Below, piece by piece: positions 22,713 through 34,582 of a DNA stretch of 64,000 nucleotides. The DNA is from Pyricularia pennisetigena (Eukaryota; Ascomycota; Sordariomycetes; Magnaporthales; Pyriculariaceae), in the NCBI RefSeq assembly GCF_004337985.1, contig NC_043742.1, positions 7,440,641 through 7,504,640 of the forward strand. Reading direction: 5' to 3'. The position numbers were made by a program, and so were the translations under genes. A model generated the notes under the pieces. It ran no database searches and was not told the DNA's origin. It worked only from the letters and a program-made list of their open reading frames with translations. Position 1 is the first letter of the stretch, and each line of letters opens with the position of its first letter.

Positions 22713-22787
22713 TATAGGTTCCTAGCCCACTTTGACAGGATTTTTTCCTCCTCTGGCAGAAATGTAGATCACTCGATATCACCATGC

Positions 22788-23522
22788 TTAGTTGCCCCTC
22801 CCTGTCAATTCTTGCTCGTGTTCAGACAAACCCTGTGGTGTGCCAGCCACAAGCACAACCACATATGTAGGTATACGACCCTCGACCACTGTTCCCTTGC
22901 ATGTTTTTCGCCTATGAGGACCGACATACACTGGGTCCATGCGGACCTTAAAATTATGGCGGTGAAAGAAAGCTACCTTGCCGAAAGCTATCTCTTGCTT
23001 GTTTGCGATGGATCTGTATGCTTCGCCTGTCAGTGCAACATAGCACCGGATTGCATCGGGTATGCGTTCTATCACAAAGGCATCTTCATCTTTGTGATCA
23101 AGTCCCTGCTTGACTATGCTGATATAAAAACCGCGTGGTATCTCGTCTGGATCCACCTCTCCCTCGCATGGATTCCGTGTATTGCCGAGGTTCTTTTTCA
23201 CTGTCACCGTGAAATCAAATTTCGGAAAGGAGACCGACCGGTCGTATCGTGCATATCCCTTATCCTGGGACACAAGGGAACTCTCTGCAACTAAATGGAC
23301 CTCACAATTCTTTAGAAACATCTTAACTTCGGGGGACCAGGCTCTCGACCAGAGAAAGTACGGCTTTCTGTCAAAGGGGACATTGTCGGGGAGAAGCTTC
23401 ATAGATGGGGGAGCGAGCGTATAACCAGTGAGTGGGCCAGGGACCTCTTCGGCGGCAAAGACGTTGCTCGGAACAAAGGCCAGCGTGGTGAGGGCAGCGA
23501 CGGAAAGCTGGGCGAGATGCAT
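22788..23522 (-). CDS. Small secreted four-cysteine protein, function unknown
   Basis: An uninterrupted frame of 244 residues starting at the ATG at 23522. Residues 1-23 are a hydrophobic signal peptide ending in VFAA. The mature part has four cysteines (residues 73, 119, 160, 208), which could form two disulfides, and no membrane segment. I do not recognise a domain. The protein is likely exported and is a candidate effector or secreted accessory protein by size, signal peptide and cysteine content. Its stop codon lies only about 75 bp from the right end of the Pot2-like element, a setting common for lineage-specific secreted proteins. No intron was needed to keep the frame open. Confidence 0.6.
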   Translation of the reverse strand: MHLAQLSVAALTTLAFVPSNVFAAEEVPGPLTGYTLAPPSMKLLPDNVPFDRKPYFLWSRAWSPEVKMFLKNCEVHLVAESSLVSQDKGYARYDRSVSFPKFDFTVTVKKNLGNTRNPCEGEVDPDEIPRGFYISIVKQGLDHKDEDAFVIERIPDAIRCYVALTGEAYRSIANKQEIAFGKVAFFHRHNFKVRMDPVYVGPHRRKTCKGTVVEGRIPTYVVVLVAGTPQGLSEHEQELTGRGN

Positions 23523-24626
23523 TTTGCCGGCTGGTATATTTTCAAACCAATTATGATTATAATTGATATAGAGTAGAAAAATACGTAGAGACCGTCAGCG
23601 TGTTGAAGTTTGGAAGAGTGGGCTTGTTTGAAAATTAAGAGAGGACGAGAGGAGTGTACTGCCAGTCAAGGTTAAAATATACCCTATGACGAGGCCGTCT
23701 AAAGGCTAAAGCTAAAGATAGTTCTTGGGTAATACTTTGAGTCCATAGCCTGGTCAATGCGATTGAAATCATCTTGAGTATCTTTGAGTGCCTCATTTGC
23801 CGGCGATATACATATATAGAATACAGCAGGGGTGTATAATTATTCATACATAACCGAATAAATGGCCTTTTGAGTAATATCCAGGGTAGCTGGCAGTAGC
23901 TATCCTCCAACTTTTTTTTTTCATGTTCTGATCCACCAGACACACGAATCAGTTGCTCTAACCATCATAAAGCATTGAAAGCCTGTAATGGCACAGGGTA
24001 TTGCAGGTCACGGAACTGCCGATTTCAATGGGACATAGTCACATAGATAAGGGATGTTCTTTTGTTTTTACTGGTTTTTCTGAGTAGCTACCGTCGCCTC
24101 AGCATATCCTTGAGGTTCTTTCTGAGCACATAGGCTCTTGATCCACGGACCGAAGCTAATTCTTTTTTCTGCCTCTCTTGCTGTACTATGTGATCTATAC
24201 CCACACGATAGACTCAAGTACCCCCTTGACTAGGACCTTTTATTAACAATAGTGCTGTTTGCCTCTGGAATAAAAATGAATTTAGGATGTTGAAATAACC
24301 CCATTCCACCAAGTGCTTTTGACCAGGTTGTGAGGTTCGCATTAGCAAGAAGAAATTTCAACGACTTTGGTTTGAGGAATATTCGATGAAAGATCTGCCA
24401 TGGTTGAGCGTAAAGTGATCAAGGGAGCTTTTGTGATTGCGGTTATCTTGACAAAGAGTTTTTGTTAAGTGAGATCAAATTCAAAAAAAGAGTGAACTTA
24501 TAATCATTAAAAAATTAAAAGTTAGCCCCAAAGCTGACCGCAGGAATACATCTTTACGAATCAAGTGGTTGAAGGGAGCAGCTGCCATTTTATCTCTAAT
24601 GGTGATGCTGGCAGAACCCGATCGGA

Positions 24627-24652
24627 CAGAGAGAGTGAGAGAGAGAGAGAGA
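24627..24652. repeat. GA microsatellite
   Basis: Imperfect GA dinucleotide run (GAGAGAGTGAGAGAGAGAGA core). Confidence 0.8.
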
Positions 24653-27054
24653 CGTGAAAAAAAAAATTCGGGGGATAGTTCAGACGCAGAGGGCGAGAAT
24701 TCAGAGCACTATGGCTCTCATGATAAGGCGACCGCTCAAGAAGGACAAAGATGGGATGGTGAGGGAAAACACACCAATGACACCATCAAGATTCTGCAAG
24801 CTGAGCGACCGCTTCTTGACCATACGTGATCCTGAGACGTAAATGTAGGCAAACGGCAAGCCGAACCGACGTGACCAGGCTTGCCTTGGCTAGAAATGCC
24901 AGACCTGTGCCAATCGACATCAGATCCGACTCCAACAATAAACAGGACGACTATTGATGTAGGGTGCACCCAATGAATCTCCCAAGACGCCGTCTTTGTC
25001 CCTGTCTTTTTCTACACAGGATAGCACAACAGGTCAAAACGGAGACTATGTGCAGTGTGCGCATGTCCATGAGGATGAACCACCTCATTCATGTTGCGCG
25101 CTCTTTGATTGCCCGCTTAACCATATCATATATGCATAATGAGGCAATATATGCACCCCCAGGTAGGACAGCATCCGCACAACTGAGACAAGTTGGCCCA
25201 TCACGGCCAAGTAATCCCTGTGAGGCTGTGACGAAGAGCAGTGCCGGGACTTTTCGCTCAGGCTGTGTAAACCGCATGTCAAGTAGAAAAACTGACTGAC
25301 CTTTTATCAGGCAGCAATCCTGCCACTGAGACTCTTGAATTTTGCGTCATTCTCCTTATTCTGCTCCTCGATTTGCGTTATGCGTGCCTTACCACAGATT
25401 TATAGGATGCACTCGAACAAATAAAACTTTATGTATCCTCCCGATATCCCCTACCAGCCGACTCGCCGACGCCTAGGAATGTTCTGCTTGCTGCCGCGTG
25501 GGAGTCGGAAGGATTGCCGAAAATCCTGAACAGGCTGCCTACATTTGTTGGTGAGTGTTGTTCAAGTCGGAAAATGGACTGGTATATTCCCTACCCCTGA
25601 GTTCGAGCTGAACAGGTGTAACTTCTTGCGAGCCCGCTCCACGGACATTTTTTGTTTGTTAAAAGAATCACTCACGCAAGACTAGAAAACGCTCGACCAC
25701 TTGGCAAGGTTCCAACCTGCTCTTGCCTTCACACAGGCGCGGCAGTTATATGTCGTTGGAAATTGGAATTAAGTGATGCAAGTGCCATGTGATGCCAATC
25801 CACTGCTAACGCTACGCGTGAGGTCTTTTGATATGAGGCGGCAGGGGCTTTGGGTGTGGAAGACTGAAAGTATACGCTCAACAGCTACCAGTCAGCCGAG
25901 TAGCCTTGGCTTGCATTGCATCGGATGGTTCGGATCTCGTTCGATCCAATCCAACCAGACCGATAACTGTTGTAACCGCCACATCTTGTAAAAAGACCGC
26001 CAAGTGAGATATATCGTGCTATAATTTACTAGATCATGTCATCGTCCCTGGGATGCTGCTTATGCACGAAATGCTATCTCGCCGCGTAAATACGACTGCT
26101 ACTTCTTCCTGCTGTCAGTTCATGGAGTCCGGAGCTCAGCTCTAATCAAGGGGAAATGTACCCGAATTCTAATGATATGCCTCAGTATCCAGTCGCGGTT
26201 ACGTGATCACTCCTGCTGAGCAGCAGGCGGGAGGACGAAGACAGACAGGCGATGTTGAAACTTGAAAAGTTGGACAGGATTCACAGGAAGGGACAAGATA
26301 CAGGTGTAACAGATGAATTCTACCTTATCCCGTAACATAAAATAAGAATTTTGTCATTTGGGACTAGTAGACTACCAAGAATCAATCATGATTAAGGACA
26401 GCAAAGCAAGAATCCAGGCTGTCAGCATGTCAGTGGCTGACGTCTTCGGGACAGACGTTGATGCAATGAACTGGTAATGATTGCAATAACGATGCCAGAG
26501 GCGCCTTGGTCAACTAGCGCCGGCCGTTGGCGTTGAAGGGCATTCATTTTCAAGACGGCCTACCGAAAGAACGTGCTCTCTTGGGTCTCCTTAAATTTCT
26601 CAATGTGTGTTCTTTACGACCCATGGTCCACCTCACTAGGTACCCAGGCGTGCAATGCTGGTTCCGCCTAGTCCTACAGTCTACTCATACTGGCTATGAT
26701 GCATTGCAGCGCCCTAGTACACTGATCCCGCATTTTACTGCTCCAACCTATTTGTTGAGCCTGGACTTTCCAAATTCATCTTTTTACAGACATACAAAGT
26801 CGATTCTTAGGAATGACCCAGCCAGACCCCGGCCTTGAAAAGGTCCGCAAAGACCTGATATTTCTATGATTCTATCTCTCGGAGCTTCCTCAACAAGTCG
26901 TCCAGATGAAACAACTTTCGACAAACCTCCCTGCAGTATCGCCCTTCAAACCAACGACACCACAGACCATCGAAAAGTCACAGTGTGACACATTTTCACT
27001 CCAACGCTCCACTACCGACGCCCTTCAGTCTGCCTATCCGTCTGGCACAAAAAG

Positions 27055-27085
<31 letters not shown>
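27055..27085. repeat. Poly(A) homopolymer, 31 bases
   Basis: Unbroken run of 31 A. No retroelement coding sequence is visible upstream, and I saw no flanking duplication. It is therefore listed only as a homopolymer; its length may be unreliable in assembly. Confidence 0.8.
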
Positions 27086-27087
<2 letters not shown>

Positions 27088-28124
27088 AGCTTCACCAGAC
27101 CAGAAAAAGCCTTTCCGCCAACAGGTGCTCTCTACGCCGTGAGGGTCCTACAAACTCCCACCGGGACTCATGTATTACATAACGACCCCAGTCGCCACCG
27201 CCATGCCGCAGAAGTTAGAACCAACGGCCCTGCAGATTTCCCTTGTCTACCCCGACCACCCAGTCGCTTGTCCACCCACCCGGCAGCCAGGGCGCTTAGC
27301 CCCGCAACCGTCGGTCACGCCGGAGAAGCCGTCGCCAGCAGACCCCCGCTCCAAGTTCCGAGTGAGCAAAGATAGCACCTATACTCACCCCCCCCGATTC
27401 TTTTCGCAAGGTCCTATGCTGCTTCTTTTTTTTCTTCGGGATTTACTGTGCACACCTGGCTAATATGTGAATCGCGCCCACAGACTATAGTCGTCTGACT
27501 AGTGACTGCGGATAAAAGCCATACTGGCGGGGACGCAAGCCCAACGTAGGCCATTCATAGGAGACAATTAACACTATCAGCTGAGAAAGGGGGAGGTACC
27601 TATTCAAGACGGTTGGATCGAGTCAGAAAAGAACTCCGGCCTTGCAAGCTCTGTCATGCGATGCCGATACCCCTGTCCTTGGGTCTGAACTGATGGAAAA
27701 CTGGGCATAGCTGTGTTCAGGGATTAAAAAGATTCTTAAAATAAGCTTGCAAATGAGAAAAGAGTGGAAAAGGAATTCGGCGTGCCCGAGGCGGTGTTTG
27801 TTTTGACTACAAGGACCCGGGGCAGATCGAGCCACAGGGAGGAAACACGACGGATAGCACACAAAGAGGGCCCGGTCAGACTGTATTTGCCGGGAGGACG
27901 TCCAAAGAGTGACAGGACTAGAAACTCCAAAAAAGTAAGACGCTCGAGTCTCGAATCATTCCAGTGACAGGATATGTACAATTGAGTGCCCAGCACCAAT
28001 GAATTGGAACACAACAGCGTCGCCGGGTATCTTCTAAGTGAGAAAGAATGGGAAAAGAATGAAGAAACAAACAAAAAAACACCAAACATGGAGCAATCTC
28101 TTGTCTAACAAAAACACACGCTGT

Positions 28125-30370
28125 TTATGGTTTACCCGGCTGTTTGCAGAATTTATGCCGAACATCGTCGTTCCCCTGCGCCCCTATCCCATCAATGAGC
28201 TTCTTTAGAGCGCTGACACGTTGGGCTGTCTGCATAAACATTCCACCTATAAAGACGAGAAAGAAAGTTAGCAATCACGCTCATCATAGACTGTTGGTTG
28301 CAAAAAGCATGCATTTGACACTAGACTAGACGGAAAAAAAAAAAAAAAAACATACCCTCGGCATGCCACTGAATATGGCAATGGAGCGCCCAGACGCCCG
28401 GGTTATCGGCCGCGTAGCGGATGACGACGTGCGAGTGGCCCGGGACCGTGACGGTGTCCCTCCTGAGCGGGTTCTCGAGGTTCCACGTCGTCTTTGACTC
28501 GCCAAACACGCCCTTGCCCCAGCCCACAATCTGGAACTGCTGCCCGTGCAGGTGCCACGGGTGGCCCATCATGTTGCCGGCGCTGATGGCGATCTCGGCG
28601 CCCTTGGTCTCGTCGGGCGAGTAGAGGACGTGCTGGCTCGGCTGGAAGACGCCGCCGAGCGGTATGGTCGAGCTTGCCGAGGATGCCGCCGCCGAGGTCT
28701 CGTCAAAGTTGGGTATCTGCCAGATTGTTGCCTCGTTGTCGAGGCGGGTGAAGATGGTCTGCTCAGCAGGTTAGCAGCAGGTTTTGCATCGGTCGCAAGA
28801 AGATTTAACCTACGTCGTTGATAGAGGTGCGCTGGACGCCATTGCCGTCATCGACAAATCTAAACATGAAGTAATGCTTGTTCTTTTCTCCAACCTCGTA
28901 CGCATCCATGGGCCTCATGGGCTTGGTCAAATCGAAAGGCAGATCCGAGCATCGGTTGTGCCAGGGCTCTCTCCCGACATCTTTACTGGCTACAAATGCG
29001 CCTAGATCCCACTGCTCCCCGATGGGGGCAGCACCGGCGTCGACATCATCGTACGAGAGGACGGCCGTCCCCTGAGAGTTTACACTGGCAAAGTTGGAGT
29101 GTGGGTTCGGATCCAGCATGGCACACGTCGCAATTGCACGCATCAGGTAGTTTCCGGCCGTCTGGTTGGCACGCAGGATCGCCGAGTATCGCTGGCCTGG
29201 GTTGATGAAGATCTTGGTGGTGGCCACGGGCTCGACCTCGACGCCGTCCATCTCGACTATCTCGAGCGTGTGGTTGTCGACAGTGAACCACATTGGGGTG
29301 TTGGAGCTGTGGCTGATGATGCGAAGTCGGGCTGCAGTGTTGCTCTTGATGCGCGAGTTGAAGCGGGTGCCACTCGCGCATTTCATCCCCTCCCCTTCAT
29401 CCCGCTTAGTGACCTCGTTGCCTTCTTCGGGTTGACTGCAGTTGAAGACGTTGCGACCATTGATGATGATGTTGTCAGGGTAGGGCTCCATGCCTGACAT
29501 CCCTGGGCTCCAGCTGGATGACGGACTCAAGTATTCCTTGACGGCCTGTCTCCCGTCCATGTGATGCATATCACCAATCATAATGATCCTATCCTCCTCA
29601 GCCTGAGGAACCTTTTCGGTCGGATCGTGGATGATCATAGGGCCGTACAATCCATCGGTATATTGCACCGATACATGAGCGTGGTACCAGAACGTGCCTC
29701 GCTGGTTTGGGACACCAAAAACGTACGTATAGCTCTCGCCTGGTGGAATTCCGCACTGAGTGACACCCCAAACTCCATCCATGTGAACGCTGTCGCGCTG
29801 GTCGATCCCATGCCAATGAATGGTAGTCCTCTCGTCGCCGGGCAAAAAGTTGTGCACAACCACCTTGATCAAATCACCCGAGTTGGCCTCAATCAACGGA
29901 CCTGGGCTCTGTCCGTTTACAAGCACCATCGACTTTTTAACTCCATCCGGGCCCTCCACATCGGCGCGCGTAATGTTGAACTCCCACGTGCGCACCTGGG
30001 CATCCTGATCCGTGACAAGAAAGTTGGTCTTTCTCAAATCAAAAGCGTCGGCCGGGGGTAATATCCCGGATCTGCCGGTCTCCTCCGGCGTTTTCGCCTT
30101 GGCGGGATCGTCGGCTGCCGGCGGGGACGGCGGTGCAGGCGGCTCCGTCTGCATCACCGTCATGCCCGACAGGGCGGCGCCGCCGAGTAGGATGAGCGAA
30201 AAAGCGACCAGCAAAAGCATCGCTATGGATGACCCCAGCCTGCGCCCGGGCGGGGCGGGCCGGCGCGGGAGCAGGGCCTCGTCGCCCTCCTTGGACAGCA
30301 CATCGTGGTCCGGGTCGTCGGCCGCCAGCAGCTCTTCGCGCTCATCTCGAGAACGAGATTCCGGGTCCAT
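28125..30370 (-). CDS. Membrane-anchored multicopper oxidase (laccase-like)
   Basis: A three-exon gene (30370-28814, 28758-28356, 28246-28125) encoding 693 residues. Multicopper oxidases oxidise phenols or metal ions and reduce oxygen to water. All four copper motifs are present: HWHG (185-188), WYHAH (228-232), HPWHLHG (about 585-591) and HCHIQWH (about 645-651). The residue ten positions after the type 1 copper cysteine is methionine, often linked to lower redox potential. Instead of a cleavable signal peptide, the protein has an acidic 45-residue head and one hydrophobic segment (about 48-69). This suggests a type II membrane protein with the catalytic part outside or in the lumen. Introns are 55 and 109 nt; the second starts GTATGT followed by a T run. 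Substrate (phenolic or ferrous iron) cannot be decided here. Confidence 0.9.
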
Positions 30371-32062
30371 CGTTCCAGACTGCCAAGTCCTGGGGGGGTG
30401 GGTGTGTTTTTTGTATATATTCTCCCTCTTTTATATTTTGTTCTTTCTTTCTCAAAAACGACCAATCAACTGTAAATCTGACAAGTGTGGCGACGCGGTA
30501 CGGCTAGTGCATAAGAAGCAAGCGCTAAATGAAATGATCAATCAGGGCATGGTGCAAATGTTGAGAAAAAAGCGAGACAATGAACCGTGTCACCGGCTTA
30601 GACACGTCAATCTAGTTTGATGCCTGCCAGGTCAGACAGTGAAACGTCTTCCTTGGTTGCTTGGGTTTGTGCTGACAGAGCGTGCAGTGCAGTGTAGTGC
30701 AGTGCAGCGGTCGGATTGAATCACGTTTGCAACAACTGCCTGCGAGCGAGGCGACCGAAAGACCGCGCCGTTTTGCTCAATGTGGTTTGATCTAATTTTA
30801 AGCATCAGACTCCACTTTTGACCCCTGGCGAGGCAATTGCTTGCATGGTGGCCCACAAACGGCGATTCGATAAGCGTCGCCCGCCCCGACACCTGCAACC
30901 AAAGTGTGCTGATATGCCTGTATGCGGGTTTTGGGGTATGCAGGGGGTTTAAACTGTGAAAGGGTGGCCTGATCTGATCTGATCGTTCGCCTCCACCACT
31001 GGAGATCTCGGAAATGCCATCGAACATTCCAACGTCGTGCGGTCCCATAATGATTTCTTTCCAAAGGACATGTACTTTGTAGTCTTTGCTGCCGGGATCA
31101 AGCTGAATGTTTATTTTTCTCATATCATTACATAGGGAAAAAAAAAGAAAAAAAAAAATTTGAGCGGCTACACAAGTGTTCACAAGTCATATGAAACAAG
31201 GTACTTTGTGCTGAGATTAACTTTACAGAGGTTGGTTGAAAACAGGTATAGATCTTTCCGAAAATTAACATTTTTGCTTGGCTTTACCTCCTGACAACGT
31301 CCAAATTAGGTTTCTGTCAATGTCCTAATCTCATATCAGACCAGCCGCATATTTGGTAGGGACTGGGTGCCGAAGACTCGCATGCTTTCGTCTGGACTCA
31401 TCTCATCTCAGTTGTCTCCCTCATCGCATCCACCAATCCAGCGTTGACCCTCGAAAAGATGTATTCCTCCACGGCATCTCTCGCAGGGATCCAGAGACGT
31501 GGGTCTAGTAACGTCTGATCGTTGGCATCTTTTGCCATTTGGTCAGCAGCCTGCGCGTCGTCCTCCCAAGCTTTGTGGAGTGTGTTGCAGTAAAGTTGTG
31601 TTGAGTTGCTACAGAGATCCACGATATTCAATGAAACCTCAGTTGTGGGTGCCACAACCCGGCATTTACTGCGCTGAGCCTGGGGTCGATGGTCTGACCG
31701 TCTGAGCATCCAAGTTTGGTGGATTTATGTCGGATGCAGAGGTGGGCCCCTCAGTAAGTTTCTGATAAAGCTGAGGTACTCACCGTGATGAATAGGGCCG
31801 ATGGAGTATTTGAAAGAGTTGAGACGTGTTGAAAGAAAAATTTGAGCGGGATCCATCTTTGCTCAGAACGGCCATTTGACCTGGGAGATGTGAATCCAAC
31901 CTGGGCTTGTGCAACTCGAGCTGACATTGATCTGGATCGTTACATCTACACCTTGAGTCTAGGAGGCGTTCTGCAACTCAGAAAATATGACGACCGCTGT
32001 GCCGACTTGTATACGAGCCCAGTACGCATACACAAATTACTAGGATTGCAACATCACACCAC
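30371..32062. other. Intergenic region
   Basis: Upstream region of the multicopper oxidase and 3' flank of the MDR gene. It contains a short GTGCA-type repeat (30681-30708). A 103-codon minus-strand frame at 31398-31709 has an ATG but no recognisable feature, so I do not call it a gene. Confidence 0.45.
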
Positions 32063-33324
32063 TCAAGCAGAAACCTTGACAACCACCTTTCCAAAATGTC
32101 CTCCACTCATCAAATACTCCAACGCAGCCCTCCCCTCCTCGAACCCAAACACGCGATCCACCACGGGCTTGATCCCGTGCTTGTCGTAAAACCCAACCAC
32201 GTCCTCGAACCTATCCCTCGGCCCATTGATGAGGCCCTTGACCGTGACGTTGCGCGACAGCGCCAGGAGGTTGAAGTGCGGCCGGCCCTCGACCGACTTG
32301 TCCTCCTTGCCCGACAGATAGCCGATGCAGCTGACGAGGCCGCCAAAGGCGACGCACTGCAGGGACCGGTGGAGCGTGTCGGCGCCGCCGCACTCAAAGA
32401 CGACGTCGGCGCCCCGGCCGTCCGTAAGCCGCATGACTTCGTCCTGCCACTCTGGGGTCGTACGGTAGTTGATCAGATGGTCTGCGCCGAGGGCCTTGGC
32501 CTTTTGGAGTTTATCGTCGGACGAGGAGGTTACGATTGCTTGCGTGATTGGTTAGTTGGTTGCTGTTAGGGAGATTACGTTTATACTTTTTTTTTTCCTG
32601 TAGTTTGTAACATAACTTACTAGTAGCGCCAGCAGCCTTTGCAATCTGCATGCCCGAGATACTAACCCCGCCTGTCCCCTGCACGAGCACCACCTTGCCC
32701 GATAGATCCGGGAACTTCCGCAGCGGCTCCTGCCAAAACAGCGCCATCCAGGCCGTGACGGCGGCGATGGGGAGGCAGGATGCCTCCTCGTTGCTGAGAG
32801 ACTCGGGCGCCCTGACGAGGCCGGTGCTGGGAAAGACGCGGTGCGTCTGCAGAACGCCGTCGAGCGGGAAGCCCATGCCCGTCGACATGTCCTCCTCCTT
32901 GATCTGGCCCGACAGGTGGGACTGGGTAAAGGTGGACAGGACCCGGTCGCCTACCTTCCAGGGAACGGTCAGGTCCGGGCCGACGGCCGTCACGACGCCA
33001 CACATGTCGGAGCAGGGGGTTAGGGGGTCAGGCTTTTTGTCCTTGAGGCTCTTGTGGTGCTTGTATAGGCCGTTGACAACTGGAATTGACGGTCAGTAAT
33101 GCGAGAGGGCAGTTAGTTACCTTGTATAGAGACAAGGTTATGTTGAGGGAATAGGTAAGAGAACCCATACCTTCGGTGTCTCGGTAGTTGAGTGAGACGG
33201 TGCGAATCTCAACGAGGACTTCATCCTTTCCAGGGCTGGGCATAGGCGTCTGCTCCAGCCAAAGTTTGTCGACACCATCCTGCACGGTCTGCCATCTCTT
33301 GACTTGTTTCTCTTCGGGGGCCAT
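32063..33324 (-). CDS. MDR-type NAD(P)-dependent alcohol dehydrogenase/quinone reductase
   Basis: A medium-chain dehydrogenase/reductase of 362 residues from exons 33324-33171, 33079-32621 and 32538-32063. The N-terminal GroES-like domain has the VLVEIRTVSLNYRD pattern and an SDMCGVV turn. The nucleotide-binding Rossmann domain has VLVQGTGGVSISGMQIAKAAGA, followed by TSSSDDKLQKAKALGADHLINY, typical of a zinc-independent fungal subgroup. The C-terminus (GGHFGKVVVKVSA) is also typical. Cys/His ligands for a catalytic zinc are not evident, so a quinone reductase or enoyl-reductase-like activity on a small carbonyl is likely. The third-exon acceptor is AAG, chosen because it alone gives the conserved TIVTSSS join. 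Substrate and pathway are unknown; it is not visibly clustered with a biosynthetic gene. Confidence 0.85.
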
Positions 33325-33834
33325 GATTGCCTTGTCAGGGACTAAATTCTGGGCAAAAGAATGAGATCAAGCTAAGGGAGTTAGTTCAATTGACTGATTG
33401 CAATGATTTGGTGGTCAATAAATCAGTAGGCCAGGCAGAGCCGGCAATGGACTTGTGTGAAAGAGTATAAATAAGTATACAGGGTATGAGCGTTGCGAAA
33501 CGATTCAAGCGTCGGGAGATAGACCAATGCTAGATTTGTAAGAACCAGATATGCCAGTGGGGTTGCGAGGGGGCACATTTCCCCCATCCCTATGTCATAG
33601 ACACTTTTCGAAAGGTTGAATCGAAACAATTTGCGGGTCCGCCCGCTATTTTTTTCAAAAGCCCCCCAGATCTCGCCGATAGCGTGGAAAGGTGGCGATG
33701 CGTTTGCCTGCCTCTGCAGAGACGAGTCCAGAAAAGCCATTCACATCCGTCCCAGGTTGCGCACGTGGCAAACCCTCTCATAGATCCAACACCCATTCCA
33801 CAACCAAAGGACCCCCCAGCAGTTGGAGAAAAGC
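33325..33834. other. Intergenic region
   Basis: Promoter side of the MDR gene and 3' flank of the small mitochondrial-type gene. No additional gene seen. Confidence 0.5.
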
Positions 33835-34143
33835 TTAAGCAGACGACTTCTTGCCGTTGCCCGACTCGGTTCCCTTGCTAGACTTGGCCTTTGCCGACTT
33901 TGCGGCGGTGACGGGCGGCTCTTCGGACTTCACATCCGGGATCGGCTGGGGCTCATTCAAGATGTACTCGTAGAACTTGCCCAGTGGGATTGCCTGCGAC
34001 TCGGTCGGCTCAATGGGGGCCGGAGTTGTGCCGCTCTTGCTGCCGATGGACAGCAGACGGGTTGACGTGAAGCGCGGTGCGGCAGTCGCGGCGCGCCATG
34101 TGGCGGACCGGAGCTGAGTTGCGGATCGGGTGGCAAAAATCAT
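33835..34143 (-). CDS. Small predicted mitochondrial protein
   Basis: Uninterrupted frame of 102 residues from the ATG at 34143. Residues 1-33 are rich in R, S, T and A without acidic residues (MIFATRSATQLRSATWRAAT...), like a mitochondrial presequence. A compact middle part, SQAIPLGKFYEYILNEPQPIP, looks like a conserved motif of a fungal mitochondrial protein, but I cannot name the family. The C-terminus is a Lys/Ser/Ala-rich tail. The high-quality presequence and ordered middle motif support a real gene despite its size. The exact function is unknown. Confidence 0.6.
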   Translation of the reverse strand: MIFATRSATQLRSATWRAATAAPRFTSTRLLSIGSKSGTTPAPIEPTESQAIPLGKFYEYILNEPQPIPDVKSEEPPVTAAKSAKAKSSKGTESGNGKKSSA

Positions 34144-34582
34144 GGTGACGAAATGTGCGACCGAGTCAGAGTTCAAGCAATTAATTATTGGTGATGAATT
34201 GTTTTATCTGTGAGAGGTGGTGGAATTTTTTTTTAAATGTGTTTGTTTGATGCGCCGCAAAATTTGTGCCAGCTTCCACTCGGAATTCCATCCGCCAACG
34301 GCACACGCTCGAGCCTTTTTCGTTGCTTTGTGATGTCACTATAGAAACGAGCAGTGTCACGTGATGGTATACAGTTTTATGGGCACTAGTGGTGATGTCA
34401 ATCATCCGCAATAAAGATTGCCCAGATTGGAGTGAGATCAAATGGCTTGCCATTTCATTATAACTGGGTTTTGAACAAGAAGAACACGTGGGATAAGGGA
34501 GACCATTCAAAAAGACGAAAGAGAACAAGGGCAAAAAAGATAGATCACCAAATGCGAAAAACCACGCAAAATTAAGGGTCAT
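34144..34582. other. Intergenic region between tRNA and small mitochondrial gene
   Basis: Promoter of the small gene and the downstream side of the tRNA (minus strand). A run of four T on the minus strand (complement of 34567-34570) and a later T5 could terminate RNA polymerase III. Confidence 0.45.

Larger units (their letters stand above)
23523..28124. other. Long gene-poor stretch
   Basis: About 4.6 kb without a supported gene. It contains AT-rich sequence, a GA-rich microsatellite (24627-24652), an A31 homopolymer (27055-27085) and a CT/C-rich stretch near 27300-27430. Short frames near 26906-27460 contain lysine runs derived from the A-tract and proline-rich segments without domain resemblance. 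No transposon ends or coding relics were recognised. Confidence 0.45.

Noticed and set aside
27055..27085. Poly(A) as possible tail of a SINE or processed retrocopy
   Set aside because: No flanking target duplication, RNA polymerase III promoter or source-gene sequence was evident upstream.
26906..27463. Frames with poly-lysine and proline-rich segments
   Set aside because: Lysine run comes from the A31 homopolymer; no domain and no consistent exon structure.
30681..30708. Short GTGCA-type repeat as a CRISPR-like or satellite array
   Set aside because: Only a few imperfect short units; a fungal genome is not expected to carry CRISPR arrays.
31398..31709. 103-codon minus-strand frame with an ATG
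   Set aside because: No recognisable motif, no splice partners; insufficient support for a gene.
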